From: Bacteroidales bacterium
GTDB taxonomy: Bacteria; Bacteroidota; Bacteroidia; Bacteroidales; Muribaculaceae
Reading direction: 5' to 3'
Length of the DNA stretch: 6,462 bases
NCBI GenBank assembly: GCA_004552485.1
Contig: SFOH01000075.1
Location: 1 to 6,462 of the forward strand
Below are positions 1 through 6,226 of this stretch, piece after piece (the stretch's first letter is position 1; every line of letters begins with the position of its first letter). Under the pieces are notes generated by a model. It was not told the DNA's origin and did no database searches. It saw nothing but the letters and a program-made list of their open reading frames with translations. The translations under genes were made by a program, and so were the position numbers.

Positions 1-2148
1 AAGCAGCTCGTCTATGACAGCGAGCGCGACGGCCTGTGGCAGCTCTTTACCGCCAAGTCCAAGGACCCGAAACAGCCGCTGGTCTACGCCGATGACATCG
101 TGGAGGAGCTTCTCTACAAGTCGGACAAACCGGCGCAGTGGCCCGAGTTCAGCCCCGACGGCAAGAAGGTGGCTTTCTTCGAGGACCGCACAATTCTGCA
201 GGTGCTCGATCTAAAGAGCAAGAAAGTGACCACAGCCCTCGACGGCAAGTACAACTACAGCTACACCGACGGCGACGTGGGCTTCCAGTGGAGTCCCGAC
301 AGCCGCTGGCTCCTGGCCGACTACATCGGCATCGGCGGCTGGAATAACGCCGACATCGCTCTGGTCAAGGCCGACGGCACCGAGGTGGTGAACCTCACCG
401 AGAGCGGCTATTCCAATTCCTCGCCGCAGTTCGTCATGGACGGCCGCGCCGTAACCTACACCACCGGCAAGTACGGCCTGCGCAGCCACGGCAGCTGGGG
501 CGAGCAGCGGGACATCGAAATCATGGCTCTCGACCCCGAGGCATGGGACGAGCTGAACCGCACCGAGGAAGAGGCCGCCCTGGCCAAGGAAGCCAAGGAT
601 GAGGCCGAGAAAGCCGCCAAAGCCGCCAAGAAGGGCAAAAAGGACAAGAAAGGCAAGAAGGATAAGGACAAAGCCGAAGAGGATGCCGTCAAGCCCCTCG
701 AGTTCGACCTCGACAATCGCCAGTTCCGCGTGCGCCGCATCTCCGGAGCGTCCACCAGCATGGGTAGCTATGCCCTCAAGCCCGACGGCACCAAACTCTA
801 CTACATCGACTACTCTCAGACCGCCGGCCCCGCCCTCATGGAGCGCGACCTGCGCAAGGGCGAGACAAAGGTGCTCGCTCCCGGCGTGAGCGGCGGCTTC
901 GTCACCGACAAGAAGGTGGAGAACGCCTATGTGCTCTCCGGCCGCGGCATCAGCAAAATCTCACTCGCCGACGGCAAGAAAGAGGCCGTGGAGTTCGAGG
1001 CCGACTATGACCGCCGTCCCTCGCAGGAGCGCGAGTACATCTACGAGCACATGCTCCGCGAAGTTGCCGACAAGTTCCATGACGTGAAGCTTCACGGCAC
1101 CGACTGGAAGCTCTACGGCGACAACTACCGCCGCTTCCTGCCCTATATCAACAACAACTACGACTTCGCCACACTCCTCTCCGAGATTCTCGGCGAGCTG
1201 AACGCCTCGCACACCGGCGGCCGCTACCGCCCCGGCAGCCTCACCGAGGAGACCGCCTCGCTCGGCGCGTTCTTCGACCCGGACTACGCCGGCAACGGCC
1301 TGCGCGTCAAAGAGGTAATCGCCCGCGGCCCGCTGTCCACGAAGAAGGCCGGCGTTAAGGCCGGTGACGTCATCCTCGCCATCGACGGCACTGAGATTGA
1401 GCCGAACACCGACGTCAACCTCCTGCTCGAAGGCAAGAGCGGCCGTGACGTGCGCCTGACCGTGGAGCACGCCGGCGGCAAGACCGACATCGTCAAAATC
1501 AAGCCCATCAGCCAGGGCACGCTCTCCTCGCTGCTCTATCAGCGCTGGGTCGAGCGCAACGAGGCCGTCGTCGACTCGCTCTCGAACGGACGCATCGGCT
1601 ACGTGCACATCGAAGGCATGGACTCTCCCTCGTTCCGCCGCGTCTACAGCAAGCTGCTGGGCAAGTACCGCAACAAAGAGGCTGTCGTCGTCGACACCCG
1701 CTGGAACGACGGCGGCTGGCTGCACAACGATGTGGCTCTGCTGCTCAACGGCAAGGAGTATGTCCGCTACACTCCGCGCGGCCGCTACATCGGCTCCGAC
1801 CCCTTCTCGCAGTGGACCAAACCCTCTGTGATGCTCGTCAACGAGGCCAACTACTCCGACGCCCACGGCACGCCCTACGTCTATCAGACGCTGAAAATCG
1901 GCGACATTGTCGGCGCTCCTGTGCCCGGCACTATGACCGCCGTGTGGTGGGAAAATCAGATTGACCCCACGCTCATCTTCGGCATTCCTCAGGTGACCTC
2001 GCTCGACATCCACGGCGAGCCGCTGGAGAACAAACAGCTTAATCCCGACGTCGAGGTCTACAACGACCCCGCCGCCGTTGCCGCCGGTCAGGACGCTCAG
2101 CTCGAAGCCTCCGTGCGCACCCTGCTCGAAAAACTCGACAAGAAGTAA
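1..2148 (+). CDS. Tricorn-like S41 serine protease, C-terminal part (5' end outside window)
   Basis: The frame is open from base 1 and ends at TAA 2146-2148, leaving 715 visible residues. Relatives are roughly 1,050-1,100 residues as I recall, so about a third, including any signal peptide, lies upstream; the GTG at 100 is internal. In order I see WD40/TolB-like propeller repeats with SPDG/SPDS/KPDG turns (about 45-285), interrupted by a Lys/Glu/Ala-rich insert (about 189-230); a helical segment (about 341-410); a PDZ domain (about 421-500); and the S41 protease core (about 525-715). By analogy with tricorn, the active site is Ser403-His404 (NASH), the Gly571-Gly572 oxyanion region (DTRWNDGGW), the Ser619 nucleophile followed by Asp620 (NYSDAH), and Glu676 (LEN). 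All the expected residues are present, so it is probably active. Tricorn-family enzymes degrade peptides; Bacteroidales versions are usually predicted to be exported, which cannot be checked here. Family is confident; substrate is unknown. Confidence 0.93.
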   Translation, partial: KQLVYDSERDGLWQLFTAKSKDPKQPLVYADDIVEELLYKSDKPAQWPEFSPDGKKVAFFEDRTILQVLDLKSKKVTTALDGKYNYSYTDGDVGFQWSPDSRWLLADYIGIGGWNNADIALVKADGTEVVNLTESGYSNSSPQFVMDGRAVTYTTGKYGLRSHGSWGEQRDIEIMALDPEAWDELNRTEEEAALAKEAKDEAEKAAKAAKKGKKDKKGKKDKDKAEEDAVKPLEFDLDNRQFRVRRISGASTSMGSYALKPDGTKLYYIDYSQTAGPALMERDLRKGETKVLAPGVSGGFVTDKKVENAYVLSGRGISKISLADGKKEAVEFEADYDRRPSQEREYIYEHMLREVADKFHDVKLHGTDWKLYGDNYRRFLPYINNNYDFATLLSEILGELNASHTGGRYRPGSLTEETASLGAFFDPDYAGNGLRVKEVIARGPLSTKKAGVKAGDVILAIDGTEIEPNTDVNLLLEGKSGRDVRLTVEHAGGKTDIVKIKPISQGTLSSLLYQRWVERNEAVVDSLSNGRIGYVHIEGMDSPSFRRVYSKLLGKYRNKEAVVVDTRWNDGGWLHNDVALLLNGKEYVRYTPRGRYIGSDPFSQWTKPSVMLVNEANYSDAHGTPYVYQTLKIGDIVGAPVPGTMTAVWWENQIDPTLIFGIPQVTSLDIHGEPLENKQLNPDVEVYNDPAAVAAGQDAQLEASVRTLLEKLDKK

Positions 2149-2178
2149 TCTCCCCGCGCTCCGGCGCTTAGAATACAC

Positions 2179-2239
2179 ACCAAAAACGGACTCCATCCCA
2201 TGCCCCGAGGGCTGTAGGATGGAGTGCGTTAGTTTTGGT
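2179..2239. terminator. Bidirectional intrinsic terminator between convergent genes
   Basis: ACTCCATCC (2190-2198) pairs exactly with GGATGGAGT (2217-2225). CG/CG pairs extend the stem beyond one mismatch, and a small inner GCCC/GGGC hairpin (2202-2205 with 2209-2212) sits in the loop. An A-run (2182-2186) lies on the left and a T-rich stretch (2229-2236) on the right, so the structure has a U-tract when read from either strand. It begins about 30 bases after the protease stop and ends 15 bases before the stop of the opposing gene, so it probably ends both transcripts. The structure was found by eye; no folding energy was computed. Confidence 0.75.
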
Positions 2240-2253
2240 CTGACGGGATGGGG

Positions 2254-3582
2254 TCAGGCTTTGATTTTGTAGCCGCGGGCCATCTCCTCCAGGTCGTGGA
2301 GGAGCGAGGGTTCGTCCTTGAGCACGATGCGGGCGTGCGTCAGAATCTGCTGGGCCTTGATGTAGTAGGCGTTCTTGAGAGCGCTCTCGTCTTCGTCGGT
2401 GCTCCTTAAGAAGCCTTTCTTCTTTGCCTGGGGAGCGCAGCACGAGAAGAATTCCACAAGGCCTTTCTTGGTCTCGGGCAAGGGGAAGTTGCGGATAGCC
2501 TGCACCTTCATATTGGTCTTGTCGGACACGAGGTTGTTCTCAAAAATTGAGCGGAGACCCTTGCGCTCCACCTTGCGAGTGTCGATTTCCTCGAGCTTGG
2601 CAAGCAGCTGGTTCCAGGGGCTGACGGCGATACCGTCCTCGGTGTACTCATATCCGCAATCGGGACATTTCGAGGCGAGCGACACGATGGGAGCGCCGCA
2701 GTGGGGGCACTTCGCGGGCGTGCGTCGGGGCGCGGAGGCCATTTGGGCGGCGGCCTCTTTCTGCTGTTTCTGATTGCGCTCGTAGAGGCGTGCCTCGACC
2801 ATCATCTGAAGCTCGTCGGCGGAGATGCCCTCGGCGGCGGCATGCTGCATGAGCACGCGGCACTCGCTCTCGGAAATCTGACCGTCGGTGACGGCGACGT
2901 CGATGAGATGGTTGAGGTGTTCGGAGGGACCTGCATTGGCGGGGCGTGCGTTCATGCCGGGTACGGCCGGAGCACCGGGTAAGGGCGGCACGGGCGGCAT
3001 GGGAGGAGCAGCGGGTGCGAAGAGCGAAGCCACGGCGGCCACTTCGGCGGCGCGCTGCCAGTTGGGCATGCCGTCCATATATACGTAGGAGTCGCGTGTG
3101 AACGTGCCCTGGTCAATCATCTGACGCAGCGTGGCGCGGTCGTAGGGGCCGTAGCTCTGACCTTCGTAGGCCACCATCACGCTGAGCGGCTGCTCGGCGC
3201 CGGGCACGGGAGGCATCGGAGGCCGGGGCGCGGCAGGAGCGGGAGCGGCGGGAGCTGCGAACTCAGCTTCGTCCTCAACTTCCTCTTCTTCCTCCTCTTC
3301 TTCGTCTTCCTCATCGAACTCTTCGTCCTCATCAAGCACCTCATCGTCTTCGAGCTCTTCGTCCTCGTTCAGTTCCTCGTCGTCGGGGAGCTCGGGGTCG
3401 TCGTCCTTGTCGTTGTCTTCGGAGCCGAAGCTCGACATGCTCTTGCCGAAGCTGTTGGCGGCGTTGCTCAGACTTTTGGATCCGTTTTGAATCATGTTCT
3501 CCATGGCTTTGGCAGCATTCTGGATGCCTTTGCCCGTGGCGTCGCCGAGGCCGCCGGAGAGAAATTTATCTAAAAATCCCAT
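2254..3582 (-). CDS. GYF_2 / TerB-like / zinc-ribbon multidomain protein of unknown function
   Basis: This complete 442-residue protein has an unusual layout. The N-terminus (MGFLDKFL, then Asn/Ser/Ala-rich to about 53) could form an amphipathic helix. An almost purely Asp/Glu linker follows (about 54-107), then a Pro/Ala stretch. Residues about 135-188 look like a GYF_2 (DUF4339) domain, with YGPYDRATLRQMIDQG and a W in PNWQRA. A second Pro-rich linker (189-218) leads to a TerB-like helical segment (about 221-268, with VTDGQISESE). A CPHC...CPDC zinc ribbon follows (Cys292, 295, 306, 309), then a C-terminal helical domain (about 323-442) of a type I recall from other Bacteroidota zinc-ribbon proteins. 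No transmembrane helix is visible. GYF_2 domains generally bind peptides, and such modules often occur in membrane-stress or SPFH-linked proteins; a scaffold role is only inference. The ATG at 3580-3582 has an A-rich leader (AAAAGAAAAG) and no clear Shine-Dalgarno. The fumarase terminator upstream suggests its own promoter, but I found no convincing one. Confidence 0.88.
   Translation of the reverse strand: MGFLDKFLSGGLGDATGKGIQNAAKAMENMIQNGSKSLSNAANSFGKSMSSFGSEDNDKDDDPELPDDEELNEDEELEDDEVLDEDEEFDEEDEEEEEEEEVEDEAEFAAPAAPAPAAPRPPMPPVPGAEQPLSVMVAYEGQSYGPYDRATLRQMIDQGTFTRDSYVYMDGMPNWQRAAEVAAVASLFAPAAPPMPPVPPLPGAPAVPGMNARPANAGPSEHLNHLIDVAVTDGQISESECRVLMQHAAAEGISADELQMMVEARLYERNQKQQKEAAAQMASAPRRTPAKCPHCGAPIVSLASKCPDCGYEYTEDGIAVSPWNQLLAKLEEIDTRKVERKGLRSIFENNLVSDKTNMKVQAIRNFPLPETKKGLVEFFSCCAPQAKKKGFLRSTDEDESALKNAYYIKAQQILTHARIVLKDEPSLLHDLEEMARGYKIKA
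3262..3423 (-). repeat. Low-complexity purine-rich tract coding an Asp/Glu linker
   Basis: About 160 bases made mostly of GAG, GAA, GAC and GAT codons on the minus strand (TTC/CTC/GTC-rich on the plus strand) encode residues about 54-107 of the zinc-ribbon protein, including eight glutamates in a row near residues 94-101. The repeats are imperfect with no fixed unit. Such a tract is expected to vary in length between strains by replication slippage. The reading frame is intact through it here. Confidence 0.7.
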
Positions 3583-3635
3583 TGCGATATGCTTTTCTTT
3601 TCGTGGTTTGGATAATCGGGTGTGGCGAATACAAA

Positions 3636-3679
3636 GATTGCGCCTGCGGAGCCGTCACGGGCATACCGCAGGCGCAATC
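3636..3679 (-). terminator. Intrinsic terminator of the fumarase gene
   Basis: GATTGCGCCTGCGG (3636-3649) and CCGCAGGCGCAATC (3666-3679) are perfect reverse complements, giving a 14-bp stem with a 16-base loop. Within the loop, CCG/CGG can pair again. On the minus strand the stem is followed by TTTGT, a short U-tract. It starts 22 bases past the fumarase stop, the right place for a rho-independent terminator, and it separates that gene from the downstream zinc-ribbon gene. The short U-tract could allow some readthrough. Confidence 0.8.
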
Positions 3680-3701
3680 GATGTTTGTTCGGGCGGGGGA
3701 A

Positions 3702-5348
3702 TTACTTCAGGCCGCAGGCTTTGCAGCGCTCCGAAATCTGAGTGAAGAAGTCGTTGCCCTTGTCATCGACGAGGATGAAGGCGGGGAAGTTCTCCACGCG
3801 GATTTTCCAGATGGCTTCCATGCCCAGCTCGGGATACTCCAAGAGCTCGACTTCCTTGATGGAGTTCTGAGCGAGGACAGCGGCGGGGCCGCCGATGGAG
3901 CCGAGGTAGAAGCCGCCGTGTTTCTTGCAGGCGTCGGTCACCTGTTTCGAGCGGTTGCCTTTGGCAATCATCACCATCGAGCCGCCGGCAGCCTGGAACT
4001 GGTCGACATAGGGGTCCATGCGGCCTGCCGTTGTGGGACCGAAGGAGCCGGAGGGCATGCCCTTCGGGGTCTTGGCGGGACCGGCGTAATAGATGGGATG
4101 GTCTTTGAGATACTGAGGCATGGGCTCGCCGGCGTCGAGGCGCTCTTTGATTTTGGCGTGGGCGATGTCGCGGCCGACGATGATGGTGCCGTTCAGCGAC
4201 AGACGTGTGCTGACGGGATATTTGGTGAGCTCGGCGAGAATCTCGGGCATGGGACGGTCGAGGTCGATGGTGACCACGTCGCCTTCGCCGGCTTTGCGCA
4301 GTTCTTCGGGGATGAGTTCGCCGGGGTTGCTGTCGAGCTTCTCGATCCACAGACCCTCGCGGTTGATCTTGGCCTTGACGTTGCGGTCGGCCGAGCAGCT
4401 GACGCCGAGGCCCACGGGGCATGAAGCGCCGTGTCGGGGCAGACGGATGACGCGGATGTCGTGGGCGAAGCATGTGCCGCCGAATTGAGCGCCCAGGCCC
4501 AGCTCCTCGGAGCATTTCTTAAGCTCTTTCTCCAGCTCGATGTCGCGGAAGGCGTGGCCCAGCTCGTTGCCCTCGGTGGGCAGGTTGTCATAATATTTGA
4601 CAGAGGCTTTCTTCACGGTCTCCAGGTTCTTCTCGGCGGAGGTGCCGCCGATGACGAAGGCGATGTGGTAGGGGGGGCAGGCGGCTGTTCCCAGCGACTT
4701 CATCTTCTCCACGAGGAAGGGGAGGAGAGTCTTGGGGTTGATCAGGGCCTTTGTCTCCTGATAGAGGTATGTCTTGTTGGCCGAGCCGCCGCCTTTGGCC
4801 ACGAAGAGGAAGTGGTACTCGTCGCCCTCGGTGGCGTGGATGTCGATCTGAGCGGGCAGGTTGCAGCCGGTGTTCACCTCGTCATACATGTTGAGGGGAG
4901 CGTTCTGGCTGTAGCGGAGATTGTCGGTGGTGTAGGTGTCGTAAACGCCGCGAGAGAGTTTCTCCTCGTCGTCGCAGCCGGTGAACACGAACTGACCTTT
5001 CTCGCCGTGGATGATGGCTGTGCCCGTGTCCTGGCAGAAGGGGAGCTGGCCCTTGGCGGCCACCTCGGCATTGCGCAGCATGGTCAGAGCCACGAACTTG
5101 TCGTTGGCGCTGGCATTGGGGTTGGTGAGGATCGAAGCCACCATCTTGTTGTGCTCGCGGCGGAGCATAAAGGCATTGTCGTGGGTGCACTGACGGGCCA
5201 GGACGGTGAGAGCCTCGGGGTCAATCACCAGGAACTCGTGGCCGCCCCAGTTCTCCACCTTCACATAGTCGGAGGTGAGGTGGTAGTACTCGGTGGTGTC
5301 GGGACCCAGGGGGAACATCTTCTGATACTTATAGGGTTTAGTTGCCAT
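3702..5348 (-). CDS. Class I fumarate hydratase, [4Fe-4S], FumA/FumB type
   Basis: This 548-residue enzyme interconverts fumarate and (S)-malate in the cytoplasm; in Bacteroidales it serves the reductive branch from oxaloacetate to succinate. It is full length for the single-chain class I family (E. coli FumA/FumB are also about 548). The three expected cluster ligands are at Cys105 (LPFCQDTGTA), Cys224 (TAACPPYH) and Cys318 (GVSCSADR), the positions I recall for E. coli FumA. The N-terminal hydratase domain spans about 15-330. The C-terminal fumarase domain (about 345-548) has TRLSLNGTIIVGRDIAHA, GPTTAGRMDPY and KGNRSKQVTDACKKHGG. ATG 5346-5348 fits the family's N-terminus; its leader is A/T-rich with no Shine-Dalgarno, as is usual in Bacteroidota. 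A candidate promoter lies about 75 bases upstream and a strong terminator follows. The single-gene layout and length argue against a two-subunit tartrate dehydratase, though substrate preference cannot be proven from sequence. Its exposed cluster should make it oxidant-sensitive. Confidence 0.97.
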   Translation of the reverse strand: MATKPYKYQKMFPLGPDTTEYYHLTSDYVKVENWGGHEFLVIDPEALTVLARQCTHDNAFMLRREHNKMVASILTNPNASANDKFVALTMLRNAEVAAKGQLPFCQDTGTAIIHGEKGQFVFTGCDDEEKLSRGVYDTYTTDNLRYSQNAPLNMYDEVNTGCNLPAQIDIHATEGDEYHFLFVAKGGGSANKTYLYQETKALINPKTLLPFLVEKMKSLGTAACPPYHIAFVIGGTSAEKNLETVKKASVKYYDNLPTEGNELGHAFRDIELEKELKKCSEELGLGAQFGGTCFAHDIRVIRLPRHGASCPVGLGVSCSADRNVKAKINREGLWIEKLDSNPGELIPEELRKAGEGDVVTIDLDRPMPEILAELTKYPVSTRLSLNGTIIVGRDIAHAKIKERLDAGEPMPQYLKDHPIYYAGPAKTPKGMPSGSFGPTTAGRMDPYVDQFQAAGGSMVMIAKGNRSKQVTDACKKHGGFYLGSIGGPAAVLAQNSIKEVELLEYPELGMEAIWKIRVENFPAFILVDDKGNDFFTQISERCKACGLK

Positions 5349-5422
5349 AAGAGATAAAGTGTTATAGAATTGAAGTTATAGTCACGTGGGAGGAGTAAAC
5401 GGAGCACAAGGGAACCGCACCA

Positions 5423-5456
5423 CAAAAGTACAAAAAAATCTGATAACAACCTCAAT
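5423..5456 (-). promoter_or_regulatory. Candidate Bacteroidota promoter for fumarase
   Basis: On the minus strand TACTTTTG (5430 to 5423) fits the Bacteroides -7 consensus TAnnTTTG. A weak -33 match, ATTG (5456 to 5453), sits 22 bases upstream; the usual spacing is about 19-21 and the consensus is TTTG. Transcription would start near 5416, giving a leader of roughly 65-70 bases before the ATG. The site lies just downstream of the rubrerythrin terminators, which supports independent transcription of fumarase. The -7 box is good; the -33 box is doubtful. Confidence 0.5.
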
Positions 5457-5466
5457 CCAACGCTAT

Positions 5467-5493
5467 AAAAAAGCATCCCGCTTCCACGGCGGG
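5467..5493 (-). terminator. Second rubrerythrin terminator, with U-tract
   Basis: On the minus strand CCCGC (5493-5489) pairs with GCGGG (5481-5477) around a 7-base loop. ATGC and six T residues (5472-5467) follow. A CA/TG extension is possible across a one-base bulge. The stem is short but GC-only and has the best U-tract in this gap, so it reads as an intrinsic terminator about 100 bases after the rubrerythrin stop and just before the candidate fumarase promoter. Confidence 0.6.
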
Positions 5494-5515
5494 TGAAAAG
5501 GGGATGAAAAGGGTG
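5494..5515. repeat. Short tandem repeat between two hairpins
   Basis: TGAAAAGGG occurs twice, at 5494-5502 and 5505-5513, as an 11-base period (TGAAAAGGGGA then TGAAAAGGGTG). Two copies this short may be chance. On the minus strand they give C/T-rich spacers with TTTT runs downstream of the first hairpin, which may help termination. Confidence 0.4.
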
Positions 5516-5519
5516 CGGA

Positions 5520-5580
5520 AACGAAGACGCCTCCGGCGTCAGCGGGGTGCTGACGGCGGAGGCGCCGGATGAGTTTCGTT
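5520..5580 (-). terminator. First rubrerythrin terminator, long GC-rich hairpin
   Basis: The arms 5526-5543 (GACGCCTCCGGCGTCAGC) and 5549-5566 (GCTGACGGCGGAGGCGCC) pair at 16 of 18 positions around a 5-base loop. An outer AACGAA/TTCGTT pair (5520-5525 with 5575-5580) can lengthen the structure across an unpaired stretch. It starts about 13 bases past the rubrerythrin stop. No tight U-run follows on the minus strand, only TTCGTTT and later TTTT groups, so it may act as a 3'-end stabiliser working with the second hairpin rather than as a full terminator. Confidence 0.65.
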
Positions 5581-5592
5581 GGCGTTACGGAA

Positions 5593-6135
5593 TCAATAGT
5601 TCTCGGCCTTGATTTCGAAGAAAGCCTGGGGATGGAAGCAAACGGGGCAAACCTTGGGGGCGTTTTTGCCGATAACGATGTGACCGCAGTTGCGGCAAAC
5701 CCAGATGGTGTCGCCCTCGCGTGAGAAGACGAGACCGTCCTTTAGATTCTCCAGCAGGCGCAGGTAGCGCTCTTCGTGGGTGCGCTCGATGGCAGCCACA
5801 CCGCGCATCTGCACGGCAATGGCGTGGAAGCCCTCGGCCTCGGCCTCGTCGGCCATCTTGGCGTACATATCGGTCCACTCATAGTTCTCGCCGGCGGCGG
5901 CGTCCTTGAGGTTCTCGGCGGTGTCGTGCAGCTCGCCGCCCTGCAGGAGCTTGAACCACAGCTTGGCGTGGGCAAACTCGTTGGCGGCAGTCTCCATGAA
6001 CAGTGCGGCAATCTGCTCGTAGCCGTCCTTCTGGGCCTTGCGGGCGTAGATTTCATAACGGTTGCGGGCCTGTGACTCGCCGGCGAACGCTGTCTTCAGA
6101 TTGGCTTCGGTTTTTGTTCCTTTCAGTGATTTCAT
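5593..6135 (-). CDS. Rubrerythrin (diiron peroxidase with rubredoxin tail)
   Basis: This complete 180-residue protein is close to the usual rubrerythrin length of about 190. It reduces hydrogen peroxide in the cytoplasm of anaerobes, taking electrons through its own rubredoxin domain. The ferritin-like four-helix part (about 1-133) carries the expected diiron ligand pattern: Glu20 (AGESQAR), Glu53-x-x-His56 (NEFAH), Glu83-x-x-Glu86 (GENYE) and Glu117-x-x-His120 (IERTH). The C-terminal rubredoxin-like domain has Cys147, Cys150, Cys163 and Cys166 (WVCRNCGH and VCPVCFHP) for one iron. No key residue is missing, so an active enzyme is expected. ATG 6133-6135 fits the family's start (MKSLKGTKTEANL); the leader is A/T-rich without a Shine-Dalgarno. 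Two successive hairpins downstream separate it from fumarase. Peroxide or oxygen control is likely from what is known of the family, but I see no clear operator. Confidence 0.97.
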   Translation of the reverse strand: MKSLKGTKTEANLKTAFAGESQARNRYEIYARKAQKDGYEQIAALFMETAANEFAHAKLWFKLLQGGELHDTAENLKDAAAGENYEWTDMYAKMADEAEAEGFHAIAVQMRGVAAIERTHEERYLRLLENLKDGLVFSREGDTIWVCRNCGHIVIGKNAPKVCPVCFHPQAFFEIKAENY

Positions 6136-6202
6136 AATGATGTGAAGTTTGTTTTGTGATGTTTTGAAGAAAAGATGTTAGTGAATAATAATATTAAGAT
6201 AT
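6136..6202 (-). promoter_or_regulatory. AT-rich leader likely holding the rubrerythrin promoter
   Basis: This stretch is much more AT-rich than the surrounding GC-rich genes and lies between the antiporter's hairpin and the rubrerythrin ATG, so a promoter is expected here. I could not find a TAnnTTTG box with a well-spaced TTTG, so no promoter element is placed. No gene is visible in it. Confidence 0.3.
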
Positions 6203-6226
6203 AACAATCGGGCGGCCGTGATTGTT
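6203..6226 (-). terminator. Intrinsic terminator at the antiporter stop codon
   Basis: AACAATC (6203-6209) and GATTGTT (6220-6226) are perfect reverse complements around a 10-base GC-rich loop. On the minus strand the stem is followed by a T/A-rich run (TATATCTTAATATTATTATT). The arm touches the last base of the antiporter's stop codon (6226-6228), so the gene and its terminator abut. The stem is only 7 bp and AT-rich, so its strength is uncertain. Confidence 0.5.

Noticed and set aside
100..102. GTG at 100 as the start of the protease
   Set aside because: The frame is open from base 1 with propeller-like sequence (WQLFTAKSKD), so the gene starts upstream of the window.
961..2196. 411-codon open frame on the minus strand opposite the protease
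   Set aside because: Its Val/Ala/Gly/Asp-rich composition resembles a GC-rich antisense shadow, it shows no recognisable domain, and the plus-strand frame has clear PDZ and S41 motifs.
3583..3635. Promoter for the zinc-ribbon gene using TTTG at 3635-3632
   Set aside because: The TTTG overlaps the fumarase terminator tail, and no TAnnTTTG box follows at the right spacing (only TATCCAAA).
3582..4424. 280-codon plus-strand open frame opposite the fumarase C-terminus
   Set aside because: It lies over the fumarase gene, has shadow-like Gly/Ala/Val/Asp composition, and begins across the terminator hairpin.
4431..5357. 308-codon plus-strand open frame opposite the fumarase N-terminus
   Set aside because: It is the codon-bias mirror of a well-supported gene, with no motifs or plausible start context.
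5349..5592. Small gene, sRNA or riboswitch in the 244-base gap before fumarase
   Set aside because: The structures present are explained as two rubrerythrin 3'-end hairpins plus a promoter; no short frame with a family match and no known riboswitch core was seen.
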